The notes: generated by a model not told the origin, from the sequence alone. A DNA stretch of 64,000 bases from Thermoplasmatota archaeon (GCA_023379845.1 JAMCPG010000034.1:16428-80427); one strand, 5' to 3'; shown: positions 1-9,696, counted from the first letter of the stretch. Made by a program: numbers and translations.

Positions 1-1581
1 CTTGACCATGTAAGTGAGATGCTTGCTTTTATCTTCGTGAGGAGTGTACTCTCCCCCATTCATGTAACTCATGATGTTATCTATAATTCTATCCTTGTCG
101 ATACGCTGAATATAGCCAACCTTGTTCCCCACCTGTACCATCCTGATGCCTGATTCGTAGGTTGCCTCAACCATCTCCCGTTTTGACATCCATTTTGTTT
201 CATAGTTAAGGAAATCTTCCCATGAATTTCCCCTGTCCAAAAGATTGTAGTAATCCATTATTTTACTGGCAGTTATCTTGAAGCCGTACCGGTCCGGCAT
301 CTCATAGAACAGGGAACCTGGATCAAGGAATGGGGTGAGGGGGCTTATGAAGCCGAATATGGGCATTTCACTGGATCCATGTGTGGATATAAGGTTTTCA
401 AGGTAGTCGGCGTCGCTTAGCACGTCGCTTTTGCTCTGCATGGGAAGACCGATGGAAAAATATACGTCAAATTTTTTTGAACCGTATTTTCTTGCCAGGT
501 CTATCGATTTTTCAAGTGCTTCGTTGGAATAGTATCTGCCAGTTTCAGACCTGATCTTCTGGTTAGACGAGTCAGGAGAAATTTCACACATGAACTGTGG
601 GACAAATTTTGTCATGGTGCGGTAATAATCCTCCCCTGGGGGAACAAAATATTCTGTCAAAAGTGGCAGATCAATACCTCTGCTGCGGATTTCTTCAAAC
701 AGTTTAACATAGAATTTCTCTCCCATCAGGTTAATATCGCCTGCGATGAAAACCGGCGAGTTTATCGTGTCCTGCACGACTTCTATCTCTTCTGCCACCC
801 TCTCTGGGTCCCTCCTTAACGGTGAATTGAAGTTATAATGATTCTTATAGGCAAAGTTCGAACCACCGCAAAAACCGCAGTTAAGCTGGCATCCATGCTG
901 TACTAGAGTCATCCCGGTTGGGTTCGTAATCCATGAGTAGAAGGGAAGGTGCCCTTTTATGTCATGATATTTAACGGAATTCTTGACAAGAATCTGGTAG
1001 TTGATAAATTCAGTGGCCGTTGGATCCGGATCCTTGAGCGGTGGATTCCTTACAATCTTGCCTTCTCGTCGATATACAAGATTTGGAACACTTTCAATAT
1101 TGCTTCCCTTCTGGACAGCATCGATCAGCGAGTTCATCTGTTTTTCAACAAGGTCACCGGTCATAACGTAGTCAACTGCCTCATTTGACGCCAGTATATC
1201 TTCCGCAAAGTAGCTGGAGGAGAAACCACCGAAAACCACCTTCCTGTCAGGATGTATCCTCTTAATGATCCTTGCAACATTAAACGCACCATGAACATGT
1301 GGTAGCCAGTGAAGGTCGATGCCGTAGATATCTGCGTCAACACCCTTAAGGTATTTTTCAACATCAAATGCATCATCTGACAACATAAGCACTGCTAGAT
1401 TGCAGATCCTTCCAGAAAAACCCTCTTCGAGAGCATGATTCAGCATGCTGACGAAGCCAACCGGATACATTTCAAATAGAGGCGTTGATGGAACGACGTC
1501 TCCAATCGGACCTTCTTTTAGGTGCCTGCGCCTGAAGTCGTAGATGCTTGGAGCATGTATGAAAGCTATATCGGACTTCAT
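1..1581 (-). CDS. B12-binding domain / radical SAM protein (partial, runs off left edge)
   Basis: Reverse-strand translation from ATG at 1581 (MKSDIAFIHAPSIYDFRRRHLKEGPIGDVVPSTPLFEMYPVGF...) stays open to the edge; contains CQLNCGFCG (CxxxCxxC radical SAM motif). Absent from the supplied track because it is edge-truncated. Confidence 0.85.
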   Translation of the reverse strand, partial: MKSDIAFIHAPSIYDFRRRHLKEGPIGDVVPSTPLFEMYPVGFVSMLNHALEEGFSGRICNLAVLMLSDDAFDVEKYLKGVDADIYGIDLHWLPHVHGAFNVARIIKRIHPDRKVVFGGFSSSYFAEDILASNEAVDYVMTGDLVEKQMNSLIDAVQKGSNIESVPNLVYRREGKIVRNPPLKDPDPTATEFINYQILVKNSVKYHDIKGHLPFYSWITNPTGMTLVQHGCQLNCGFCGGSNFAYKNHYNFNSPLRRDPERVAEEIEVVQDTINSPVFIAGDINLMGEKFYVKLFEEIRSRGIDLPLLTEYFVPPGEDYYRTMTKFVPQFMCEISPDSSNQKIRSETGRYYSNEALEKSIDLARKYGSKKFDVYFSIGLPMQSKSDVLSDADYLENLISTHGSSEMPIFGFISPLTPFLDPGSLFYEMPDRYGFKITASKIMDYYNLLDRGNSWEDFLNYETKWMSKREMVEATYESGIRMVQVGNKVGYIQRIDKDRIIDNIMSYMNGGEYTPHEDKSKHLTYMVK

Positions 1582-1695
1582 CTGAATAGATATCTTTCTC
1601 TGTTTATTAACTAATACCTTACCTGTTTATCTTCCTGTCAAAAGGAGGTTTTGGTTGATCTCCTGAAATACAGCTGTTTCAAGGTAATTGGAAAT

Positions 1696-2772
1696 TCATA
1701 TTACCCTCTTAGTCTGTATTATGATGTTCAACTTGCCCTCTGCGTCTTTCTCCAATATTTCATTGCACTTGTCGCATTTCAGTGATCCATCGGGCTCGAG
1801 ATGGAATTTTGATTCACCGCAATTAGGGCATGTGCTCCTGACCCAGAGCTTTGAATAATCTGTTCCATCAATGTATCTCTTGGCAATCTCCTCGCGGTTT
1901 TCCTGCGTTCTGGGTTTCAGAGTGGAAGACATCATTATCGAAGTGATCCATGCAAAGCCAACAAATGCCCAGATGAGGAGAAAAACTGTCAGAAGGACGG
2001 AAAGCAGGAGATTGTCAAGCACAATGAATGACATCACGCTGAACATAGTAGAGATGAAATATGCAAGTAGGGATCGAGTGAAACCGGATCTGAGACATAT
2101 GTAATTAAGGACCATGACAGTAAGCAACATCGAGATGGAGTCGGGACCAACAAAAGGAACTATGTAACCGAGAACCAGGTCTATTGCCGATGCCGTCAGC
2201 ACAATCTCAAGGCTTCTCCATTTTCTCATCTGGGGATTATTCTGAATGATACCTCTTGCCTCTAAATTCCTGAATATATAAGCTACTGGATAAACGGCAA
2301 CCAATTGCATGACCAGAGAGAAAAGAACTGCTGAGAAACCATATACCACGATTGCTGAGCTGTCGGGCATACCGAGGTTTGATGGGGATACGCCAGCAAT
2401 TGCCTCTATCTCGGATAGGAAGAGATCAAGCAGTGCAAACGCAGCAAGGTATGTGGCATAAGATCTGCTCGCGTTCCTGCCTTCGGTGTCGCCTCTTAAA
2501 AGCGACTTTTTGCCATAAATTGTCGAGTATGCCATATATAGAATTGCGGCAAGGATAATTATCCATGACAGATAGACAGTAAACTGTGTCACTACTGAAT
2601 ATAGATATGCTGGCGTGTAACTGTGAATATAGTTATAAGCAGGACCAAGATTATAAGCCCCGAACGCGGCGACTGCGACCGCAGATATGGCGGCAATAAT
2701 GAAAAGAAAAGCTGATGCCCTTGCAGACAGTGGAACTCTTCCCGGTTTTACATGTTCAACTTCTGGGTCCAG
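1696..2772 (-). CDS. Multi-pass membrane protein with C-terminal zinc ribbon; the called ORF (1696..2592) probably extends to a CTG at 2772
   Basis: Hydrophobic segments plus CPNCGESKFHLEPDGSLKCDKC. Open frame upstream of the GTG at 2592 (LDPEVEHVKPGRVPLSARASAFLFIIAAISAVAVAAFGAYN...) adds a TM helix; AGGTGA lies 6 nt before the CTG. Confidence 0.65.
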   Translation of the reverse strand: MDPEVEHVKPGRVPLSARASAFLFIIAAISAVAVAAFGAYNLGPAYNYIHSYTPAYLYSVVTQFTVYLSWIIILAAILYMAYSTIYGKKSLLRGDTEGRNASRSYATYLAAFALLDLFLSEIEAIAGVSPSNLGMPDSSAIVVYGFSAVLFSLVMQLVAVYPVAYIFRNLEARGIIQNNPQMRKWRSLEIVLTASAIDLVLGYIVPFVGPDSISMLLTVMVLNYICLRSGFTRSLLAYFISTMFSVMSFIVLDNLLLSVLLTVFLLIWAFVGFAWITSIMMSSTLKPRTQENREEIAKRYIDGTDYSKLWVRSTCPNCGESKFHLEPDGSLKCDKCNEILEKDAEGKLNIIIQTKRVI

Positions 2773-2784
2773 TCAATTTCACCT

Positions 2785-3507
2785 TCAGGATAGTGTTATG
2801 CTCAGTCTGTTATTGATCTTTCCCTTCACGAGCGTTGTCTTTATGTTTATAACGCCAACTTCTGATGTATTCCTTACCTGCGTACCCATATCTGGGAATT
2901 CCGGATAGTCCTGTATCTTTACAAGTTTAATCTTTTCGAAGTCCGGAACCTTTCCCTTGGTGACTGCCATTAACTCGCTGGATGCCTGGAATTCAGCTTT
3001 CGTGACAAATCTAGTTTTCAACTCGACAGAGGCTTTAACAATGGCCCTAGCTTTCTCCAGTATGGCATTTACTGTATCTTCAGTTATGTTGTCAAGGTAG
3101 ATATCAATCCATGCGGAATCATCATATGTCTGGTTTATTCTGCAGTTGGCTGAATAATCTTTAACAGCTATGCCCTGTAATATGTAAAGTGCGGTTCTGA
3201 AGCGCATGTGCAGGTAACGGATATTCCAGTCGATAACCTGATTTACCTCCTTTCCGATGATATCTGTAGGATAAGTATCGAGAGACATGAGATGGATACC
3301 CTCCCCGTCATACCAGGCGTCCACGATGACATACTTCTTGTCATCGATAATAACATCCCCTCTGTCGTTTGGCTGTCCGTCCCCGGTAGGAACGAAGACA
3401 CTTTTGTCCACCACAAGATCCGTAAATTCAACCTTTACTGCTTTTCCCTTACCCTCTTTTGCATACGGATCTTCGATATAGGATCTTTCTGTTAACATTG
3501 CATCCAT
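2785..3507 (-). CDS. AlaX-like alanyl-tRNA editing domain protein, degenerate metal site
   Basis: Resembles AlaX (FVPTGDGQPNDRGDV, GTQVRNTSEV) but HxxxH is RTALY and GTHV is GTQV. Confidence 0.75.
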   Translation of the reverse strand: MDAMLTERSYIEDPYAKEGKGKAVKVEFTDLVVDKSVFVPTGDGQPNDRGDVIIDDKKYVIVDAWYDGEGIHLMSLDTYPTDIIGKEVNQVIDWNIRYLHMRFRTALYILQGIAVKDYSANCRINQTYDDSAWIDIYLDNITEDTVNAILEKARAIVKASVELKTRFVTKAEFQASSELMAVTKGKVPDFEKIKLVKIQDYPEFPDMGTQVRNTSEVGVINIKTTLVKGKINNRLSITLS

Positions 3508-3562
3508 ATGTCCTGTTTTTTTAAAACGATTTCCATAAACGATACTGCATTAAAGCTTTAAC

Positions 3563-4861
3563 TTGGTAATGATACCGCCCTCGATGGATTTAGAGTTCCT
3601 CTACTCCCTCAAGAGGGAGGGTGTAAAGCTTGATCTGGATATAATGCGTGAGTTTGCGCCGAGGCTCGGTAACCCGCAGGATAAATTCAGGTCTTTTCAT
3701 ATAGCTGGAACAAATGCGAAGGGTTCTGTATCTTCATTTATCTATAACGTACTGAGGCAGAGATTCAGCACCGGCCTGTACACTTCGCCTCATCTCGTGA
3801 AATTCAATGAACGTATTGTCGTTGATAAGGACTTCATAAGCAACAAGTACATGGAATCATTCATGACGAAATATTTGCCTGTTATAGTTGATCTTATGAA
3901 GACAAAGAGAAACCCAACATTTTTCGAAATAACTACGCTGATGGCCTTTGATTATTTTTCAAGTAGAAAGGTCGATTATGGTTCGATAGAGGTTGGACTT
4001 GGTGGAAGACTTGATTCCACTAACATAATAGATCCTGAAGTTTCAGTTATCTGCAACATTGGGTATGATCACTTTGACCGCCTCGGCTGCACGCTCGAAT
4101 CAATAGCTTATGAAAAAGGTGGCATTATAAAGAAAGGCAGGCCCGTTGTCCTTGCTGATGGAAAGGATGAAGTGATCAGGACGATCAGGAGAATATCAGA
4201 CCTAAAGAACTCAAAGCTCATTGAAGTTTCAAAGAATAGTATAGCTGAAAACGTAAAACAGGGCATAGATGGAATCTCGTTCGAAATGAAGGGCATGATT
4301 GATTCATATCATATTGAGTCAAGGATGCTTGGTCTCCACCAGGTAAAGAATATCCAGACAGCAGTTCTTGCAGCAGAGGTTTCTGGAGTTGACAAGATAG
4401 GAAGAAAAGAGATAGAGAAGGGCATAAGAGAGGCTTTGTGGCCTGCCAGAATGGAGATTGTAAGCCGTGAACCGTTCGTTCTTATCGATTGTGCGCACAA
4501 TCCACCGGCCGCTCGCGCTCTCGTGACATCATATCAGAAGATATTCAAGGAAAAGACCGCCGTGCTCCTTGGAATGCTGAATGACAAGGACTGGTATACC
4601 TTTGCACACACAATAAGCGAAATAGCTGAGGAGGTTGTATTCACGCGCCCGGACGAACCAGAGAGGTCGCTTGAACCCGAAGAATTCAGCAAATACTGCG
4701 GCTCTTTCTTCAAGAAGAGCAGAATTATCGCTGATATAGGAGAAGCATACGAGTACATGATCCAGAATTATGACAGGATACTTGTCACTGGATCAATTTA
4801 TCTTGTTGGGAAGATAAAAGAGATCACCGGATCCAGTTTATATCCTTATATCCTTGGGTAA
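3563..4861 (+). CDS. folC: Folylpolyglutamate/dihydrofolate synthase-like Mur ligase family protein
   Basis: FHIAGTNAKGSVSSFIYNVL, GLYTSPHLVKFNERI, EVGLGGRLDSTNII, IDCAHNPPAARAL motifs. TTG start at 3563 or ATG at 3569. Confidence 0.85.
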   Translation: MVMIPPSMDLEFLYSLKREGVKLDLDIMREFAPRLGNPQDKFRSFHIAGTNAKGSVSSFIYNVLRQRFSTGLYTSPHLVKFNERIVVDKDFISNKYMESFMTKYLPVIVDLMKTKRNPTFFEITTLMAFDYFSSRKVDYGSIEVGLGGRLDSTNIIDPEVSVICNIGYDHFDRLGCTLESIAYEKGGIIKKGRPVVLADGKDEVIRTIRRISDLKNSKLIEVSKNSIAENVKQGIDGISFEMKGMIDSYHIESRMLGLHQVKNIQTAVLAAEVSGVDKIGRKEIEKGIREALWPARMEIVSREPFVLIDCAHNPPAARALVTSYQKIFKEKTAVLLGMLNDKDWYTFAHTISEIAEEVVFTRPDEPERSLEPEEFSKYCGSFFKKSRIIADIGEAYEYMIQNYDRILVTGSIYLVGKIKEITGSSLYPYILG

Positions 4862-4930
4862 TTATTCATTTGCCATTTCATAAAAATACTTATTAGTACT
4901 TCAACACTCTAACCAGTTTTACCGGTTTCA

Positions 4931-6232
4931 ATGACAAATCCTTTTTTTAAATACAGATCGAACGAGGTCGATAATGATCTTCGCCTCACAGTACTTTCAA
5001 GCTCTTTCATACCTGACTCCTTTCCACATAGATCCGATCAGATAGACCAGATGGTCAAGATCCTGAGCAGCGTTATGCGGAACAGCCCTCCGTCAAACCT
5101 TCTTCTGTATGGGAAGAGCGGTACCGGAAAAACATCGGTAGCAAAGAAGGTTTCAAACCTACTGAAAGAGGCTTTTCCAGAGAAGGTCAAGGTAATTTAC
5201 ATCAACTGCCAGCTTAACGATTCCACCTATTCAGTTCTGGTCAACGCAGCTAATTCAATCATAGCAAACGAGAATGAAAAAATTCCGTTATCAGGGTGGA
5301 CGGTTGAGCGTATCTATAACGAGCTCCTGAGACAAATTGAAAAGTTTTCCGGTTTTATTGTTCTGGTACTGGACGAAATTGATAAACTGGCCAGGAAAAA
5401 TGATGGTGATTCCCTTTACGTAATACTGAAGCTTGCAGACGATGCAAAATCGTCCAGGGTCTCCTTTATAGGGATTACAAATTATACATCGTTCCTTGAG
5501 ACGCTTGAAGCACGTGTTCGAAGCAGGTTGAACCAGGAAAGTATTGTTTTTCCATCTTATAATGCTTCACAACTACGAGATATATTGCAGGAGAGGGTTA
5601 ATCTGACTGGCATGGCAGGCATGGTAGAAGAATCGGCTGTGAGCCTGTGTGCGGCTATAGGAGCAAGAGAACACGGAGATGCAAGAAAGGCAATAGATCT
5701 TATGCGCATTTCCATCGAGATCGGAATACGCGATTTCATGGAGAAGATAGGAGAAGAGAACGTTTACAAAGCAAGAGACAAATATGAGATGAATATTTTG
5801 AGGGAGAGCATAAACGGCCTTCCGCTTCACTCGAAGATACTCCTTCTTAGTGCGGTTGTAACTCAGGACCAGGACAAGGATAACATGATCACTGGTGAGA
5901 TTTACGAGAACTACAAGAAAATTTGCGACGAGCTCAGTGTTCAGTCGCTTACTTCAAGGAGAATAGGGGACCTGCTTTCAGAACTCGACGACCTTGGTCT
6001 TATCATAACAGTCACAAGAAGCCTTGGAAGATATGGTCGCACCCGAGTAATAACTGTTCCAGATCATGATGAACTGATGAAGAAATATCTCCTTGAGGAT
6101 GAGGTCCTGAACACGTTTAAGGGAATCAAGATTGGAAAGCAGCACAGGCTGAAAATGGATGCCGACGAATCGCAGTCTCGGACTGTAAAAGAGGATGAAA
6201 TGAACGATATTCTATCCTCTAGAAAAGAATAA
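4931..6232 (+). CDS. cdc6: Orc1/Cdc6 family replication initiator
   Basis: AAA+ Walker A YGKSGTGKTSVAKK, Walker B VLVLDEIDKL, GDARKAIDLMR sensor 2 region, C-terminal winged helix. Confidence 0.93.
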   Translation: MTNPFFKYRSNEVDNDLRLTVLSSSFIPDSFPHRSDQIDQMVKILSSVMRNSPPSNLLLYGKSGTGKTSVAKKVSNLLKEAFPEKVKVIYINCQLNDSTYSVLVNAANSIIANENEKIPLSGWTVERIYNELLRQIEKFSGFIVLVLDEIDKLARKNDGDSLYVILKLADDAKSSRVSFIGITNYTSFLETLEARVRSRLNQESIVFPSYNASQLRDILQERVNLTGMAGMVEESAVSLCAAIGAREHGDARKAIDLMRISIEIGIRDFMEKIGEENVYKARDKYEMNILRESINGLPLHSKILLLSAVVTQDQDKDNMITGEIYENYKKICDELSVQSLTSRRIGDLLSELDDLGLIITVTRSLGRYGRTRVITVPDHDELMKKYLLEDEVLNTFKGIKIGKQHRLKMDADESQSRTVKEDEMNDILSSRKE

Positions 6233-6256
6233 CTGCTAACATTCGATAAGCGGCAA

Positions 6257-6892
6257 TCAAGTTTTTCGACAAATTGCGCAGAGGTCATCAACTACATGTG
6301 TGAGGATCATCTTGTTATTTTGGGCGAATTGCCCCGGAGCTTCTGTCCAGTCGTAGTTGTCTATAAGTATCAAGGAACGATCTGAAAGGTACGGCAACAC
6401 AGTATTAAGCTCAAACAGTACATGTTCCTTGGTATGCTCGGAGTCATGTAAGAAAAGATCAACCCGGCCAATCTCTGCGAGACCCTTTCCAAGGGTAAGC
6501 TTGCTGTCGCCGAATGTCAGGTTCCAATTCCTGCGCATATCCTGAGGTACAACGAATCCCACGGGCTCTCCTTTTTCCTCTTCGCCGTACTTCTTTCCCA
6601 GATCGAAGCTGTAAAGCCTTCCACCGAATTTCTCCAGGGCTGAAATGAATGCTAAGCTTGTTGTTCCGGGACCGACACCGGTTTCAACGACAACCTGCGG
6701 TCTGAATGATCTTGTGATAGAATATATAAAAACAAGCTCATCCTCTGAAACCTGCCAGAACTGTCTCGCGCCGATTTTAGAGGATACGTATTTTCGGATT
6801 TCCTGGGATTCATTTTTTGCTGCTTCATACTCGACAGCGTCTATTCCAAGTGCCTTGATGACGGGTTTATAGTTTGTTTCCATTTTTATCAA
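6257..6892 (-). CDS. Class I SAM-dependent methyltransferase-like protein
   Basis: VVVETGVGPGTTSLAFISAL and DLFLHDSEHTKEHVLFELNTVLPYL. Confidence 0.7.
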   Translation of the reverse strand: MIKMETNYKPVIKALGIDAVEYEAAKNESQEIRKYVSSKIGARQFWQVSEDELVFIYSITRSFRPQVVVETGVGPGTTSLAFISALEKFGGRLYSFDLGKKYGEEEKGEPVGFVVPQDMRRNWNLTFGDSKLTLGKGLAEIGRVDLFLHDSEHTKEHVLFELNTVLPYLSDRSLILIDNYDWTEAPGQFAQNNKMILTHVVDDLCAICRKT

Positions 6893-7580
6893 ACTTCATT
6901 GGCTTCTCTATTTCAGCAATAAGTGCATGCTGTCCCTTAAGGTCCTTGAAGCCTTCAACAAATTTGCCCGGATCTTGTCTGATTGCATCGAAGGTGTTGT
7001 AATGCATTGGAACAACATACTTCGAACCAAGCATCTTTGATGCGTAAAGTGCTTCAGGGATGCCCATTGTATAATATCCACCTATCGGCAGTAATGCAAT
7101 ATCAGGCTTGTACAGATCCCGTATAACCTCCATGTCCTTGAAAACACCTGTGTCTCCGGCGTGGTATACCTTAAGACCATCTGTAACTATTATCCCCATG
7201 GGGCTTCCCCCATACTTACCGTTATACCCAGATGAGTGGAAAGCCGGTACAGAGGTGAACTTAATCCCGTCAATAGTGGTTGATCCTGAATAGTTGATTC
7301 CGACTGCATTCAGGTCCTTGTTTTCCTCCTGAAGAATTCCTGCAAGCTCTACCATGGTGATAAGAGGTGCTGAGTTTTTCAGCGCAATTTTGACTGCGTC
7401 GGCAACGTGGTCAAAATGCCCATGAGTAACCGCAACCATGTCAACCTTCACCGAATCAGGTTTAATCTTAGCAACAGGGTTTCCTTCCAGGAATGGGTCT
7501 ATTATTACCTTTTTTGTCATTCCCAAGGTGAAGCATGCGTGTCCATGCCAGTTTACCTCAAATTGTTCTTCCATGTTCAT
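6867..7580 (-). CDS. UPF0173-type metal-dependent hydrolase (metallo-beta-lactamase fold)
   Basis: WHGHACFTL, THGHFDHVADAV, YHAGDTGVFKDM, VVPMHYNTF. Confidence 0.88.
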   Translation of the reverse strand: MNMEEQFEVNWHGHACFTLGMTKKVIIDPFLEGNPVAKIKPDSVKVDMVAVTHGHFDHVADAVKIALKNSAPLITMVELAGILQEENKDLNAVGINYSGSTTIDGIKFTSVPAFHSSGYNGKYGGSPMGIIVTDGLKVYHAGDTGVFKDMEVIRDLYKPDIALLPIGGYYTMGIPEALYASKMLGSKYVVPMHYNTFDAIRQDPGKFVEGFKDLKGQHALIAEIEKPMKFDKNGNKL

Positions 7581-7700
7581 GAATTACTTCAATTATATTT
7601 AGGTATCCTAGATTGCTTTGTTACACATCAAGTTACTTAAAATGAAAATTTTCTGGCTTCCCATGTATTCGAGTCAAGCTTTATACTGTGAAGAATATCA

Positions 7701-8288
7701 ATGGCATTGAATCTCCTATTGGACGGGTTGGTAGGAACTCTTCTTGGAATATCACTAGCGGCACCTCCAGGACCGGTAACTGCGATGATAGTCCGGAAAG
7801 CTGCAACGTCGGTGTGGAAGGCTTTCAGTATAGGCCTTGGAGCTATGACTGCTGATCTTACGTTGATGCTCATTGTCTTTTTCCTGAGGAGCGAAGTAGA
7901 TCTTACTAATTATAATAGATATATCTACATCATAGGCGCGTTTTTCCTGTTTTTTGTCGCCTATGAAATCTTTGAGAATAAGACATCAGAATCAGAAGAA
8001 GCTTCCGGTTCGTATTTAAGAGGGTTATCTGTTGGCCTTGTAAATCCACTTCAGATTGGATGGTGGCTTTCTGTTGGACTGAGCTTCCTAGCTGCCTTCG
8101 GATATTCTGTATTTTATTTTCTTTTCATCGGCATTGCTATCTGGGTTCTGGCTTTATCATTGCTTATCAAGATTGGAGTAAGAGCATATGGAGAGTGGGC
8201 TAAAAAAGCAACGAGGCTTGTAAGTGTTGCTCTTCTGTTGGCGTTTGGAATCTATTTTGCGGTGGTGGCCTATACCAAAATAGTCTGA
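7701..8288 (+). CDS. LysE/RhtB family transporter
   Basis: GTLLGISLAAPPGPVTAMIVRKA N-terminus and about 6 TM segments. Confidence 0.8.
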   Translation: MALNLLLDGLVGTLLGISLAAPPGPVTAMIVRKAATSVWKAFSIGLGAMTADLTLMLIVFFLRSEVDLTNYNRYIYIIGAFFLFFVAYEIFENKTSESEEASGSYLRGLSVGLVNPLQIGWWLSVGLSFLAAFGYSVFYFLFIGIAIWVLALSLLIKIGVRAYGEWAKKATRLVSVALLLAFGIYFAVVAYTKIV

Positions 8289-8772
8289 TAGCAATAATGA
8301 CCAGCTTTTCCTAACAAAAGCTCCATTTTTTGCCTGTCAATGAAATACGCTTATGATATTAATTGCGTTTCGACGTAGTGTCCAGAATTATGTGTAAGAT
8401 TAAGGATACCTCTCCCTGAACATCCCTGTGATCTCATCCTCCAAAAACGACTAGTTTTTCTTTGAATCCAGAGAATTCTTCATACTTGTATTACCAAAAG
8501 CATGTCATTTAGGCTCAACTTATTACCAGAATGCTGATTCTTTTCGTCTAATCTCACTTTTGTTAGCCTTACTCCTCTTTATGAATGAGATAATAGAACG
8601 TTTAGATTAGAGTAATCCGCTCCATTTGACTTAATTTATCATGTTTTCCCAACGTTTGATTACGCAATGCTCACTCTTTCTGAATTGATAATTTAATATA
8701 AATGAACGGGAGGGCATAATTTTCCGCCCCTCCCCAATATTTGCTTATTTCGTTTAATCCCTGACCAGGACT

Positions 8773-9696
8773 TTACTGCAATATCTTGTCTGCAAAGCTG
8801 TTTGCAGGATCGACCAGTGATTTTCCATTCTTTTGAACAGCCTGCAGCGCAGGGGGTGAGCTAAGGTAATCCTTCACATGTTCGTTGAGCCTCCTCGGGA
8901 AGCTTGGAATAGTATTGTTCTCGTAGAAAACTCCAGTCGGGATCCTCTTGTCCATTTCAAGCGCTTTAACGAATGCACGCTGGTAAATATCCTCATAATG
9001 ATCGACGTTGCTCTCATTCACTGTTGGGTTCCATGACTTGTCGTCCTCAAGCTTGTATACCTTCTGCCTGTAAACTTCCATTGTGTTTATGTTATTGTAA
9101 GTTGGGCATGGTTGAAGCACGTCAATGAGAGAAGATCCATCATGCATTATTGACCTCTTTACAATCTCTTTCAGCTGCTTTGTATCAAAGGAAAAGCCCC
9201 TGGCAACAAACGTATAACCGGACGCAAGTGCCAGCGCAACTGGATTGACCTGCCCAAACACGTTAGGCCTAGTCAGCGACTTTGTCTGCATTCCAAGCGC
9301 CATCGTGGGAGCAGCCTGCCCCTTTGTGAGACCATACACCTGGTTATCAAAGAGTACTACAGTTATGCCGGTGTTCCTTCTGCCTTCGGCTACAAAATGC
9401 CCTGCACCGATCGAAAGAAGATCGCCGTCTCCCCCTGTGAGCACTACTTTCAGGTTTGGGTTTGCCAGCTTCAAGCCCGTCGCGAAAGGTATACCCCTTC
9501 CGTGAAGTGTGTGCATCCCCGCAGCATTGATGTAGTGCGGGGTCTTCCCTGAACAGCCAATTCCAGAAACCATTGCTAGGTTCTTAGGATCCAGGTTGAG
9601 TTCTGTAAATGCCTGCGTAAGTGCCGTCAGAATGCCAAAATCACCGCATCCTGGACACCAGTCAATTGCTACGTCAGTTCTAAAATTATGCGCCAT
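8773..9696 (-). CDS. korB: 2-oxoacid:ferredoxin oxidoreductase, beta subunit
   Basis: WCPGCGDFGILTAL, GIGCSGKTPHY, GGDGDLLSIGAGHF TPP motif. Confidence 0.93.
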   Translation of the reverse strand: MAHNFRTDVAIDWCPGCGDFGILTALTQAFTELNLDPKNLAMVSGIGCSGKTPHYINAAGMHTLHGRGIPFATGLKLANPNLKVVLTGGDGDLLSIGAGHFVAEGRRNTGITVVLFDNQVYGLTKGQAAPTMALGMQTKSLTRPNVFGQVNPVALALASGYTFVARGFSFDTKQLKEIVKRSIMHDGSSLIDVLQPCPTYNNINTMEVYRQKVYKLEDDKSWNPTVNESNVDHYEDIYQRAFVKALEMDKRIPTGVFYENNTIPSFPRRLNEHVKDYLSSPPALQAVQKNGKSLVDPANSFADKILQ

